Counted from the first letter of the stretch, positions 50,024-58,928 are shown. The stretch: 64,000 nucleotides of DNA from an uncultured Chitinophaga sp. (GCF_902168175.1 NZ_CABHOU010000092.1:62001-126000); one strand, 5' to 3'. Numbers and translations are program-made. Notes: a model not told the origin generated them from the sequence alone.

Positions 50024-51394
50024 TTAGTTCTTCAACGTTTTTTCCAGTAACTTTTTCAAATCCGGCGATGATGGACGAGGCGCATCGATGGTAACAATGT
50101 TGCCCTGCTGGTCAAATACCATAAACCGCGGAATGCCCGTGATGTTATAGTATTTAGTGATATCGCTCCAGCCTGTTGCAAACAACTGAATGCCCGTGAG
50201 CTGCTCTTTCTCCACGAATTCTTTCCACTTTTCCTTGTCCTTTTCTACATCTACAGAAATACTTACAAAAGCTACGTCTTTGTCGTGCATCTCTTTTTCC
50301 AGCGCTTTCAGCGATGGGATTTCTGCCTTACAGGGGCCACACCAGGTAGCCCACACGTCTACCAGCACCACCTTACCTTTCAGGTCTTTCAGCGAAACGC
50401 TTTTGCCTGTCATATCAGGATAAGAGAAGTTAAGACCAGGTTCGCCGGCTTTGAACGAGCGCAGTGATTTCTCGTACTCGGTGTAGGCGGCCAACTGATC
50501 TTTGGTAAGGTATTTTTTTAACGGATCTACCGCGGCTACCAATTTGTCGTAGCTTTTATAACCACGCAGCGAGTTGACGATCTGCATGCCTTTCAGCGTG
50601 TCGTTGCAAAACAGGGAGGTACTCCATTTCAGCATTTCCGCCTGCTCCATCTTTCCCCGCTGGCTATTCACCAGGCTCCAGGTGGTATAGAAACCCACGA
50701 GTTTACCCGCTTCGCCCAGTTTCAATATTTTACCATCGCAGTATTTGGATGCCTGGGAAATACCACTGTAAAATTTGATGTACTGTTCTTTGGAAGGATG
50801 TTTCGGATGCGGTGTATAGAGGAACGACAGGGCGATCAGCTCCAGGTCGGCATCTACCGTAAACTTAAACAGTTCATTAAACTTCTTGTTAGATGTGGTG
50901 GCTTTCGCCTTCAGTGCTGCCGCACTTTTTTCCATTTGCTCGAACTTGGGGAAGAAGCTCACATAGGTGGCAGTGTCCGATTTGATCATCAGCGCCTTAC
51001 GCCTCAGATCTACGCTTTGATTGGCCCACTCTAACAATAGTTTGTTTTCTGCAGATGGGTTTACCAGCTCATAACGCGCATCTTCGGAGAGGTTCATTTT
51101 TACCTGCTCGCCGGGTTTCAGGTACAGGCGGATGTAATCCCTTTTGTTGTCGGAAACATAGTAGTATCCTTCTTCAACAGCCGATATACCCATTATAAAA
51201 CCATTGTCGGCCCCTACGCGGGTATGCGCGTATTCCTGCATTTCACCTTCTTTAACGGTGTAGAAATAGAGGGTGCCTGGCTTCTCTTTGTTTACTTTAC
51301 CCTGAATGATAGTTGGCGGAACGGCCGCATGGGTAGTTAGCATGGCGAATACGCCAAAAGCCGCCGATAGAAGGCGGAGTTTGTTCTTACTCAT
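50024..51394 (-). CDS. TlpA-like thioredoxin-fold protein with DUF4369-type N-terminus
   Basis: 456 residues with a signal peptide (cleavage near AAVP). Residues about 25-115 look like the DUF4369 beta domain common in Bacteroidota (GKVNKEKPGTLYFYTVKEGEM, LYLKPGEQVKM). A helical middle part follows, then a TlpA/ResA-type thioredoxin domain (about 320-456) with the redox pair in WATWCGPCKAEIPSLK and the cis-Pro in TGIPRFMVFD. Periplasmic thiol-disulfide exchange is the likely role. Single gene with its own terminator. Confidence 0.92.
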   Translation of the reverse strand: MSKNKLRLLSAAFGVFAMLTTHAAVPPTIIQGKVNKEKPGTLYFYTVKEGEMQEYAHTRVGADNGFIMGISAVEEGYYYVSDNKRDYIRLYLKPGEQVKMNLSEDARYELVNPSAENKLLLEWANQSVDLRRKALMIKSDTATYVSFFPKFEQMEKSAAALKAKATTSNKKFNELFKFTVDADLELIALSFLYTPHPKHPSKEQYIKFYSGISQASKYCDGKILKLGEAGKLVGFYTTWSLVNSQRGKMEQAEMLKWSTSLFCNDTLKGMQIVNSLRGYKSYDKLVAAVDPLKKYLTKDQLAAYTEYEKSLRSFKAGEPGLNFSYPDMTGKSVSLKDLKGKVVLVDVWATWCGPCKAEIPSLKALEKEMHDKDVAFVSISVDVEKDKEKWKEFVEKEQLTGIQLFATGWSDITKYYNITGIPRFMVFDQQGNIVTIDAPRPSSPDLKKLLEKTLKN

Positions 51395-51540
51395 AGATCA
51401 CAATAAATTTTAACGTTGGTATTCTAACTTAACGGTCTAAAAATACGATTCCCCGGCAAATAGCGTAAGAATGTTATGGCCAGCGGTTCAAAATCGCCGA
51501 TAAATGATAAAAAGCCCCGCGCCCAGTGAACCAATAATCC

Positions 51541-51548
51541 TAATTTTG
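51541..51548 (+). promoter_or_regulatory. promoter -7 element of the MFS transporter gene
   Basis: TAATTTTG ends four bases before the ATG at 51553, so the transcript should begin at or next to the start codon (leaderless candidate). Confidence 0.55.
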
Positions 51549-51552
51549 CGGC

Positions 51553-52767
51553 ATGGACCAGTTGACGAATGGCAAAATTTACACCTTTCAGTTTTTCTTA
51601 CTCTGCTTAAGCAACGCGTTTTTCTCTGCCAGCTTCAACATGATGATCCCCGAACTGCCTGCCTACCTCACCAGCCTTGGTGGCGCAGATTACAAAGGGT
51701 ACATCATTGGCCTGTTCACATTAATGGCCGGCCTTTCGCGCCCGTTCAGCGGCAAACTTACCGATACGGTTGGCCGCATTCCCGTAATGATATTCGGCTC
51801 GGTGGTATGCGTGGTGTGCAGCCTGTTGTACCCGCTGGTAAGTTCGGTGGCCGCATTTTTACTGCTCCGCTTCTTTCATGGCTTTTCCACTGGCTTTAAA
51901 CCTACTGCCACCTCGGCGTACGTAGCCGACCTGGTGCCCTTTAACAGGCGGGCTGAGGCTATGGGAATGATTGGCCTGTTCAGCACTGTCGGTTTATCGG
52001 CAGGCCCGGCCATTGGCGGGTTCGTAGCGAGTATTTGGGGGATAATGGTGATGTTCCAGTTGTCGGCGGTATTCGCGCTGCTTTCGGTGGTGATATTAGT
52101 GGGGGCCATGAAGGAAACATTGCCTGTTAAACAACGCTTTTCTCTAAACCTGCTGAAGATATCACGTAACGAGATCGTTGAACCTGCAGTATGGCCTGCT
52201 GCCTTTGTTACCTTCCTCACTTATGTATGTTACGGCGCGCTGCTCACGGTTATTCCCGACCTCTGCGATCACCTGGGCATGAAGAACAAGGGTGTTTTCT
52301 TCACAGTTTTCACTGCCAGTTCTATTGCCATACGCCTGTTCGCCGGTAAAACTTCTGATAAATACGGCCGCGTGCCGCTATTAAAAATATCTACTGCTTT
52401 AATGGCTGTTTCTATGGTGATGATTGCCATGGCTACTACGCCCATCGCCTTATTAGTTGCTGCTTTGGTATACGGTGTATCACTAGGCATTAACTCTCCC
52501 GTGGTTACCGCCTGGACCATCGACCTCGGTCAACCGGAACACCGCGGCCGCGCATTGGCTACCATGTACATTGCCCTGGAAGCGGGCATCGGTCTTGGTG
52601 CTTACTTCTCTGCGAAGATCTACCATAACAATGCTGCTTATTTCGCTACCACCTTTTACGTAATGGCCTTTGTTACGGTGCTGGCCACTGTTTACCTCCT
52701 GTTCGTGCAGGGCAACCGTAACTGGAAAACCACGGTTAAGGCCTCCATGGTCCGTAAAAAGGATTAA
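51553..52767 (+). CDS. major facilitator superfamily transporter
   Basis: 404 residues with twelve hydrophobic segments. The MFS signature between TM2 and TM3 reads GKLTDTVGRIPVM, and the second-half copy between TM8 and TM9 reads GKTSDKYGRVPLL. The profile is that of the drug-H+ antiporter DHA1/YajR-like group. The substrate is unknown. Alone between two terminators. The first membrane segment starts at about residue 12, so a later start is unlikely. Confidence 0.92.
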   Translation: MDQLTNGKIYTFQFFLLCLSNAFFSASFNMMIPELPAYLTSLGGADYKGYIIGLFTLMAGLSRPFSGKLTDTVGRIPVMIFGSVVCVVCSLLYPLVSSVAAFLLLRFFHGFSTGFKPTATSAYVADLVPFNRRAEAMGMIGLFSTVGLSAGPAIGGFVASIWGIMVMFQLSAVFALLSVVILVGAMKETLPVKQRFSLNLLKISRNEIVEPAVWPAAFVTFLTYVCYGALLTVIPDLCDHLGMKNKGVFFTVFTASSIAIRLFAGKTSDKYGRVPLLKISTALMAVSMVMIAMATTPIALLVAALVYGVSLGINSPVVTAWTIDLGQPEHRGRALATMYIALEAGIGLGAYFSAKIYHNNAAYFATTFYVMAFVTVLATVYLLFVQGNRNWKTTVKASMVRKKD

Positions 52768-52773
52768 ATAAAT

Positions 52774-52810
52774 ACGGGTTGATGAATGACTTGGCCACTC
52801 ATCAACCCGT
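52774..52810. terminator. bidirectional terminator between convergent genes
   Basis: ACGGGTTGATGA and TCATCAACCCGT (12 bp) around a 13-base loop, with AAATA on the left and AAATAATTTA on the right. The T run is weak on the plus strand. Confidence 0.6.
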
Positions 52811-52829
52811 AAATAATTTAGCATGCCCC

Positions 52830-53324
52830 CTACTTACGCAGGAAGCCTATCTCCTCTTTCGCATCATCTTCCCAATTTGCCAGTTCTACCAGGAACTTCT
52901 CCAGGCAACGCACAAGCAAGGCTTCATCTACCTCTTCCGGCTCCACCGTTTCAAATGTTTCCTTTTTCGGCGCCTCATCCTGCAAACCATCTATAAATGG
53001 AAAGGACATCCACACAATTACCTGCCCGTTACGGTTCTGCGACAGGGAAAGGAATGCGCCTGCCTTTAATTTATGCACCATATTAAAGGGGCCACGTTCG
53101 GCAATACCACTGGGAGTTGCTTCCAGCGCTATATATACGGCCTCCAAACCTTCTACCAGTTCGTTGGCGCCTGCTTTCCAGGGCAATGGGTACTTTCCGG
53201 CAATGGCCGTTAGGTATTGGAACACGAATGGTTTGGTCTTTTCATTCCAGTAACGGCGACGCTCTTCGGTTTTAGCTAATGCCATCAGGTACGCGGAAGC
53301 CAGTTGCTCAATATTATCTTTCAT
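52830..53324 (-). CDS. conserved hypothetical cytoplasmic protein
   Basis: 164 residues, soluble, acidic at the C-terminus (ETVEPEEVDEALL, WEDDAKEEIGF). No domain recognised and no signal peptide. Visible marks are an N-terminal helix (NIEQLASAYLMALAKTEERRRYW) and a beta segment (GAFLSLSQNRNGQVIVWMSFPFI). It lies 82 bases downstream of kdnB on the same strand, with a hairpin between, so it may share the kdn transcript in part. Confidence 0.7.
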   Translation of the reverse strand: MKDNIEQLASAYLMALAKTEERRRYWNEKTKPFVFQYLTAIAGKYPLPWKAGANELVEGLEAVYIALEATPSGIAERGPFNMVHKLKAGAFLSLSQNRNGQVIVWMSFPFIDGLQDEAPKKETFETVEPEEVDEALLVRCLEKFLVELANWEDDAKEEIGFLRK

Positions 53325-53348
53325 AAGCAGAATTTAGCAGATGCAACA

Positions 53349-53376
53349 ACGGCGAACCAGATTAATGGTCCGCCGT
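53349..53376 (-). other. hairpin downstream of kdnB
   Basis: On the minus-strand RNA ACGGCGGACCA and TGGTTCGCCGT form 11 pairs including one G-U, loop of six; on the plus strand the same position is an A-C mismatch. No good T run follows, so it is a weak terminator or a message-stabilising stem. Confidence 0.5.
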
Positions 53377-53406
53377 GTTAAATAAATATACGTAATAAAC
53401 AACGGT

Positions 53407-54483
53407 TTAGAATTGCTCGTACAGCGCACGTAAACGCTCGCGTGTCATCTGCTCTTTCCAGGTGGAGCCAAGGGCGTTTTCCCACAGTGGTGCCATACCC
53501 AGCGATACGTCTATCATGGTATTGAAATCTGCATCGGTCAACCCTTTGGTAATACCCTGCGGAATTTCGATATTATGCTTCTGCACCATCTGCCTGAATT
53601 CTCTCACACCTTCGGGATAAAACTCTTCAATTTTATCGAACACGATGCAGTTACCGATACCGTGTTTAGTGCCCAAAAGGTAAGCCAGGCCATAGCTCAC
53701 GGCATGCGCAACACCTACCTGGGAGTAGGCAATACTCATACCGCCGGCGTAAGATGCCATCATCAGTTTATCGTCGGCATCATCGTCCCAGTTATCTTTT
53801 TTCAGGAATATTTCCTGGCAAAGCTCCAATGCTTTTTCGCCGTAAGACTTGCTGAAGGCGTTGAGGTAGGTGCCCTGCAGACTTTCAATGCAATGGATAT
53901 AGCAATCCATGGCGGTATAGAAACGCTGGTTCACCGGCGCATCTTTTATTAATTCGGGATCGAGTACGATCTGGTCGAAGGGGGTGAAGTCGGAGTTCAT
54001 GCCCAGTTTACGGGTAGGGCCTGTCAGCACGCAGGTGCGGCTTACTTCGGCTCCGGTACCGGCCAGTGTGGGAATACCTACTTTATAAACACCCGGGAAC
54101 TTCACAAGGTCCCAGCCCTGGTAATCGGCTGAGGAACCGGGGTTGTTCATCATCAGGGATACTGCTTTGGCCATGTCCATTACGGAGCCGCCGCCAATAC
54201 CGATGATGCCGGACACTGTTCCGAATTCGGCTGTAAGCTCGTCGCGCAGCCTGTCCACATAAGTAGTTTTAGGTTCGTGCGTAACGTCTATAAATATCAC
54301 CTTGTCCTTACCACGCAATGGAATACGGGCGTTGAACGCCGCGTTGCCTTCAAAAACATGGTCCACAAAAAAGATCATGGGCGCATCGCCTTTACGCTGT
54401 GGCGCAATGATCTCGTCTAGCTGTCCAAAGGAACCGCGACCGAAGATCACGTATCCTATCATTTTAAAGTTCCTGAATTTCAT
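53407..54483 (-). CDS. kdnB: Kdo 8-oxidase KdnB (iron-containing alcohol dehydrogenase family)
   Basis: 358 residues of the iron-containing alcohol dehydrogenase family: nucleotide loop GIGGGS (95-100) and metal ligands D193, H197, H260 and H274. The neighbours decide the role: a DegT-type aminotransferase and KdsB on the same strand form the set kdnA-kdsB-kdnB known from Shewanella, where KdnB oxidises the C8 hydroxyl of Kdo to an aldehyde. KdnA then aminates it and KdsB activates the product as CMP-Kdo8N. The start lies 24 bases after the kdsB stop. Confidence 0.85.
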   Translation of the reverse strand: MKFRNFKMIGYVIFGRGSFGQLDEIIAPQRKGDAPMIFFVDHVFEGNAAFNARIPLRGKDKVIFIDVTHEPKTTYVDRLRDELTAEFGTVSGIIGIGGGSVMDMAKAVSLMMNNPGSSADYQGWDLVKFPGVYKVGIPTLAGTGAEVSRTCVLTGPTRKLGMNSDFTPFDQIVLDPELIKDAPVNQRFYTAMDCYIHCIESLQGTYLNAFSKSYGEKALELCQEIFLKKDNWDDDADDKLMMASYAGGMSIAYSQVGVAHAVSYGLAYLLGTKHGIGNCIVFDKIEEFYPEGVREFRQMVQKHNIEIPQGITKGLTDADFNTMIDVSLGMAPLWENALGSTWKEQMTRERLRALYEQF

Positions 54484-54507
54484 ATCGTTGGTTTAACTGA
54501 GTCTTTG

Positions 54508-55233
54508 TTACAAAAATTTCTCTGCCCTTATAAGGTCTTCCGGCGTATCTATCTCCACCCCCATGTATTCGGTAACCACCATTTTTAATGGAATACCATG
54601 CTCAAGATAACGCAGGCATTCTACTTTTTCGGCGGTTTCCAACGGCGTCATCGGCCACTGGGTAAAGGCGAGCAGCGTTTCTTTACGGAAAGCATAAATA
54701 CCAATATGCTCGTAATATACAGGCGTAACCGTTTGGTCGCGGTGATAAGGTATTACGGAGCGGGAGAACATGAGTGAGTTGAAGTTCAGGTCCACCGCCA
54801 CTTTCACGTAGTTAGGGTCGGCCACCAGCGCGGGGTCGGTCAGCACCTGCATCAGCGATGCTACCTGTACCTTTTTACCTTCTTCGCCCTCAAACACCTT
54901 CAACAGTTTCTCCAGTGGTTCCTTTTGTGTGAAAGGTTCGTCGCCCTGCACATTCACCACGATCTCCACATCCATGTCGGCCACCGCTTCGGCGATACGG
55001 TCTGAGCCGCATTCGTGCTCTTTTTTACTCATCACGGCTTTACCGCCATGCTGGGTAATTTCATTATAAATGATATCGCTGTCTGTTACCACGATCACCT
55101 CGTCGAACACCCCTGTATTTACAGTCGATTCGTAGGTGCGCCGTATAACAGATTTGCCGCCCAGCTGGGCCATCATCTTACCCGGAAAGCGGGAAGCCCC
55201 ATACCGTGCGGGGATCATGGCTATCTTTTTCAT
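54508..55233 (-). CDS. kdsB: 3-deoxy-manno-octulosonate cytidylyltransferase (Kdo or Kdo8N form)
   Basis: 241 residues from ATG 55233 (MKKIAMIPARYGASRFPGK). Family blocks: PARYGASRFPGK at the CTP site, VTDSDIIYNE, ECGSDRIAEA, VNVQGDEPF and EIDTPEDL at the end. It transfers CMP to Kdo before addition to lipid A. Its place between kdnA and kdnB suggests it acts on Kdo8N, as in Shewanella, but that specificity cannot be read from the sequence. The longer frame to 55272 runs into an intercistronic hairpin and is rejected. Confidence 0.93.
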   Translation of the reverse strand: MKKIAMIPARYGASRFPGKMMAQLGGKSVIRRTYESTVNTGVFDEVIVVTDSDIIYNEITQHGGKAVMSKKEHECGSDRIAEAVADMDVEIVVNVQGDEPFTQKEPLEKLLKVFEGEEGKKVQVASLMQVLTDPALVADPNYVKVAVDLNFNSLMFSRSVIPYHRDQTVTPVYYEHIGIYAFRKETLLAFTQWPMTPLETAEKVECLRYLEHGIPLKMVVTEYMGVEIDTPEDLIRAEKFL

Positions 55234-55259
55234 TCCGTATTTTATTTCTCTGACAACAC

Positions 55260-55298
55260 AAAGGAGCGGCACAGTGTTTAACGCTGCGCCACTCCTTT
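55260..55298 (-). other. intercistronic stem-loop between kdnA and kdsB
   Basis: Arms 55298-55284 and 55274-55260 form 15 pairs in the minus-strand RNA (AAAGGAGTGGCGCAG with CTGTGCCGCTCCTTT), loop nine. Two positions are G-U in this RNA but C-A mismatches on the opposite strand, which shows which RNA folds. No T run follows. It can shield kdnA mRNA or lower kdsB-kdnB output. Confidence 0.65.
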
Positions 55299-55328
55299 AT
55301 ATCGTGGTGAAAATTTTGTCATTATCTC

Positions 55329-56519
55329 TTATAAAACGCTTTTAACAGCTTTAGCCAGTTTCTCCGCTCTCGCCGCCAGTTCGGCATCATCCCAGGTAAG
55401 GTTGATGGGCGTTGAAATGGTGCGGCTGATGATCGCATCGGAAGCAGGGAACTGTTTGGTTTTATAAGTTTCCATCGCTTGTTTTACTTCAGGGCCAAAT
55501 CCTGTAAGTGATATCCCTTCTTTAAAGTGATTCCATTTGCGGATGTAGTGCCAGTTGTTATCGAACCAGTAGAAAGCAGGGATACCGGCTGCTTTAATAG
55601 CAGCAGCAGCAGCAGCAGCTTTCTCTGCATCGGGCAAAAAGAAACTGAGGAAGGTAGCAGCATCGCCCTTAGGATCGGGCAGGCGACGGAAAGTAACACC
55701 CGGAATACCTTCCAGTGCTGCTTTCAACACCTCTTTATTGTTACGCTGAATTTCCAGGAACTTGTCCAGCTTGCGGATTTGTGCAAGACCTACTGCTGCG
55801 TGCAGTTCGGAAATACGGTAGTTCACTCCAAGGAAAGGATGCAGGTCGGCACCACGATCAACGCCCAGGTGGTCGTGACCATGATCGGAGAACGCATCGG
55901 ATTTGGTATAAGCCTGTTCGTCGTTGGTGAGTACAACACCACCTTCGGCGCAGGTAACGGTTTTAACGAAGTCGAAGGAGAAAGTACCGGCGTTACCGAT
56001 AGAACCGAGCGCCTGACCTTTATAGGTAGCACCAATGGCCTGGCAGGCATCTTCGAGCAGCAGCAGGTTATGCTCTTTGCAAATAGCCTTCAGTGCATCG
56101 AGGTCGGCCATACCGCCACACATGTGTACCGGCATGATCACCTTTGTTTTGGGAGTGATGGCAGCTTTTACTGCGGCAGGGTCGAGTGTGAGCGTATCGT
56201 CCACATCTACCAGCACGGGAATAGCGCCCACGGATAATACAGCTTCAAAGCTGGCAACGAAGGTAAAAGTAGGCATGATCACTTCATCACCATAACCAAT
56301 ACCAAGGGCTGCCATAGCAGTGGTAAGGGCGGTGGTACCGCTGGACGTAAGCTGCGCGTACTTCACATCGAAACGCTCGCAAAGCGCCTGCTCCAGTTCC
56401 TTCGCCTTCCAGATGCCCTTACGTGGGCCATCAAAGCCATAACGCATGTAGATGCCTGTTTCCAGCACATCCATTACTTCTTTCTTTTCCGCGTCGTCGA
56501 AAAGTTCATATCCGGGCAT
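55329..56519 (-). CDS. kdnA: Kdo8N transaminase KdnA (DegT/DnrJ/EryC1/StrS family)
   Basis: 396 residues of the sugar-aminotransferase family. The PLP-binding lysine is K186 in TFSFDFVKTVTCAEGG; LLEDACQAIGATYKGQALGS and SGTTALTTAM are further family blocks. In Shewanella KdnA takes the 8-aldehyde made by KdnB and an amino group from glutamate to give 8-amino-3,8-dideoxy-Kdo. First gene of the operon. A run of seven identical GCT alanine codons (55599-55619) lies in the C-terminal part, a possible slippage site. Confidence 0.85.
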   Translation of the reverse strand: MPGYELFDDAEKKEVMDVLETGIYMRYGFDGPRKGIWKAKELEQALCERFDVKYAQLTSSGTTALTTAMAALGIGYGDEVIMPTFTFVASFEAVLSVGAIPVLVDVDDTLTLDPAAVKAAITPKTKVIMPVHMCGGMADLDALKAICKEHNLLLLEDACQAIGATYKGQALGSIGNAGTFSFDFVKTVTCAEGGVVLTNDEQAYTKSDAFSDHGHDHLGVDRGADLHPFLGVNYRISELHAAVGLAQIRKLDKFLEIQRNNKEVLKAALEGIPGVTFRRLPDPKGDAATFLSFFLPDAEKAAAAAAAIKAAGIPAFYWFDNNWHYIRKWNHFKEGISLTGFGPEVKQAMETYKTKQFPASDAIISRTISTPINLTWDDAELAARAEKLAKAVKSVL

Positions 56520-56560
56520 AGCTTATATTTTTATACTTCGGTCTATTTTTTTATGTTGTG

Positions 56561-56568
56561 CAAAGGTA
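56561..56568 (-). promoter_or_regulatory. promoter -7 element of the kdn operon
   Basis: TACCTTTG on the minus strand, 41 bases before the kdnA ATG. No -33 match at the usual distance. Confidence 0.55.
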
Positions 56569-56625
56569 GCATAATCGGAACATGCTGCGCGCTAAAAACT
56601 GTTTATCTTTTGCTAAAAATTTAAC

Positions 56626-57057
56626 ATGCGTTCACTCATCATTATCATAGCAATATTTGTATTTGCCCCTACCATTACTGCAAAAGCACAGCAAAATGAG
56701 GTGGAAAAGATAAAAGCCCTGATGAAGGTGCAATCCGACGCCTGGAACCGCCAGGACCTCGAAACGTTCATGACCACTTACTGGAAATCGGACTCGCTGC
56801 TGTTTATTGGTAAAAACGGGGTGACTTATGGCTGGCAGGCTACGCTGGACCGGTATAAGAAATCGTACCCTAACAAAGACGCCATGGGCCAGCTCACCTT
56901 TAACCTGCTGGAATTTAAACTGCTGGCTAAGGATGTGTACCTGGTGATTGGCAAATGGAGCCTGGTGCGTACCATCGGCGACATATCGGGTCACTTTAGC
57001 CTTACCCTTCAAAAGATAAAGGGTGAATGGAAGATCGTTGCCGACCATAGTAGTTAA
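56626..57057 (+). CDS. secreted NTF2-like (SnoaL/DUF4440-type) protein
   Basis: 143 residues with a signal peptide (cleavage near AKAQ). The mature part has the NTF2-like cone fold pattern: VEKIKALMKVQSDAWNRQDLETFMTTYWKSDSLLFIG, WQATLDRYKKSYP, LVIGKWSLVR, GHFSLTLQKIKGEWKIVADHSS. Such proteins bind small molecules or act as lyases/isomerases; the function here is unknown. It precedes the D-aminoacylase gene by 33 bases and is probably cotranscribed. A TATCTTTTG (56604-56612) is a possible promoter. Confidence 0.88.
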   Translation: MRSLIIIIAIFVFAPTITAKAQQNEVEKIKALMKVQSDAWNRQDLETFMTTYWKSDSLLFIGKNGVTYGWQATLDRYKKSYPNKDAMGQLTFNLLEFKLLAKDVYLVIGKWSLVRTIGDISGHFSLTLQKIKGEWKIVADHSS

Positions 57058-57090
57058 GCCTTTTTATCAACCGGACCTAAACTTCAGAGG

Positions 57091-58656
57091 ATGAGAAAAA
57101 TACTGTTCACCGGCGCCTTGCTGTTGTGTTACACGCTTACGCAGGCCCAGCAATGTGACCTGCTCATAAAGAACGCCCGCATTATCGACGGCACCGGTAA
57201 TAACTGGTACTACGGCGACCTCGCCATTGCGAATGGTAAAATTCTGCCACGCGGCACTTATACCGCCACTAAAACCATCGACGCCAAAGGCCTCACCGTC
57301 GCTCCCGGTTTTATCGATGTACACACGCACATCGAAGGCGATGAATTTAAAGTGCCGACGGCCGATAATTTTATTCTCGATGGCGTTACCACGGTGATTA
57401 CGGGCAACTGCGGCTCTTCTAATCCCGACCTTGCCCGTTACTTCTATAAACTCGACAGCACTAAACTAGCTGTAAACGTGGCCTCCTTTATCGGCCACAA
57501 CGATGTTCGCCGCGCCATCATAGGCAACAGCGATCGTAAGCCTACGCCGCAGGAACAGCAGCAAATGGAAGCCATGGTGGAAAAGGCCATGCGTGACGGG
57601 GCAGTAGGACTTAGCACCGGGCTTATTTACCTGCCCGGTATGTACGCCAAAACGGAGGAAGTGGTAGGCCTCGCCAAAGTTGCCGCCCGTTACAACGGTG
57701 TATACGCCACCCATATGCGTAACGAAGCCGATCATGTTACGGAGGCTATTGAAGAAGCCCTCACCATTGGCAGGCAGGCTAACATACCGGTAGAAATATC
57801 TCACTTTAAAGTAGGTGGTAAAAAGAACTGGGGCAACTCGAAACAAACGGTAGCGATGGTGGAAAAGGCCAGGGCAGAAGGAATAGAAGTAACCATCGAC
57901 CAATACCCTTACACGGCCAGCAGCACTTCGCTTAATACCATGGTGCCCGACTGGGCGCTTTCGGGTGGCCGCGACTCTATTGTACATCGATTATCAACAC
58001 CCGCTATCCGTAAAAAGATAGCAGACGAAATGCTGGCTACTTATAAATCGCGTAAGATGAAACACCTCGACTACGCGGTAGTCGCGTATTTCAAAACAGA
58101 CACCACGCTTAATGGAAAGAACATCGCAGAGATAAACGTGATACGCGGCAACAAACCGAAACTCAAAGAAGAAGTAAACACGGTATTAACGATGGTACAG
58201 CAGGGCGGTGCGGGCATGGTGTTCCACAGCATGAATGAAGAGGATGTGAAGTACATCATGAAATACCCCTTTAACATGTTTGCTTCCGATGCCAGCATCC
58301 GCGAATTCAATGTGGGTGTGCCGCATCCGCGTGGTTATGGCACTAACGCCCGTGTATTAGGCAAGTATGTACGCGATGAAAAGGTCATTAGTCTGGAAGA
58401 GGCTATCCGCCGCATGACTTCTCTGCCTGCACAAAAATTTCATCTTACAGGAAGAGGGTTGTTGCTACCCGGCTATTATGCAGACATTGTGATATTCGAT
58501 CCTGCTACCGTGACGGATAACTCTACTTTTGATAAGCCGCACCAGTATTCGAGCGGGTTTAAGTATGTGTTGGTGAATGGGGAAGTTACTGTTGACGAGG
58601 GGAAACATACGGGGGTGAGGAAGGGGGTGGTGTTGAAGGGAGGGGCTGCTAACTAA
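57091..58656 (+). CDS. secreted N-acyl-D-amino-acid deacylase (amidohydrolase superfamily)
   Basis: 521 residues with a signal peptide (cleavage near AQAQQ). Metal-site residues of the amidohydrolase fold are visible: HTH in FIDVHTHIEGD, Cys in ITGNCGSS, the His in YATHMRNE and VEISHFKVGG, and Asp in MFASDASI. The C-terminal AQKFHLTGRGLLLPGYYADIVIFDP is the closing beta part of the D-aminoacylase group. It would release D-amino acids from N-acyl forms or D-peptides in the periplasm. Paired with the NTF2-like gene. Confidence 0.92.
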   Translation: MRKILFTGALLLCYTLTQAQQCDLLIKNARIIDGTGNNWYYGDLAIANGKILPRGTYTATKTIDAKGLTVAPGFIDVHTHIEGDEFKVPTADNFILDGVTTVITGNCGSSNPDLARYFYKLDSTKLAVNVASFIGHNDVRRAIIGNSDRKPTPQEQQQMEAMVEKAMRDGAVGLSTGLIYLPGMYAKTEEVVGLAKVAARYNGVYATHMRNEADHVTEAIEEALTIGRQANIPVEISHFKVGGKKNWGNSKQTVAMVEKARAEGIEVTIDQYPYTASSTSLNTMVPDWALSGGRDSIVHRLSTPAIRKKIADEMLATYKSRKMKHLDYAVVAYFKTDTTLNGKNIAEINVIRGNKPKLKEEVNTVLTMVQQGGAGMVFHSMNEEDVKYIMKYPFNMFASDASIREFNVGVPHPRGYGTNARVLGKYVRDEKVISLEEAIRRMTSLPAQKFHLTGRGLLLPGYYADIVIFDPATVTDNSTFDKPHQYSSGFKYVLVNGEVTVDEGKHTGVRKGVVLKGGAAN

Positions 58657-58928
58657 TGGTCGCCGGATGTTTTAGTGGACCGGATCATCGAACGGCCCCA
58701 ATCCTATTGTGTGCCCGCTAACGCGGGTATCACCCTGTGCGTCATGGCGAGGAACGAAGCCATCCTCGTGCGCAGTCTTCGCTCCAGTAAACCTTGAATT
58801 AATTGAAGTAATGCGCAGCAACATACAATCCGTAACGTACATTCTTGTTAATGCAAGCCGCTCCCATCAAGACGGACGGGGACGGATGCCTGCCTTGCTA
58901 TTGTCAACCTGATAACGCAGTTGCGAAT
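58657..58928. repeat. region with an inverted dispersed-repeat copy (58740-58790)
   Basis: No gene is seen. 58740-58790 contains GTCATGGCGAGGAACGAAGC and continues through CATCCTCGTGCGCAGTCTTC; it is the reverse complement of the core of the tandem repeats at 58929-59194. Sequences of this type are scattered through many Bacteroidota genomes. Single-copy DNA fills the rest. Confidence 0.75.
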
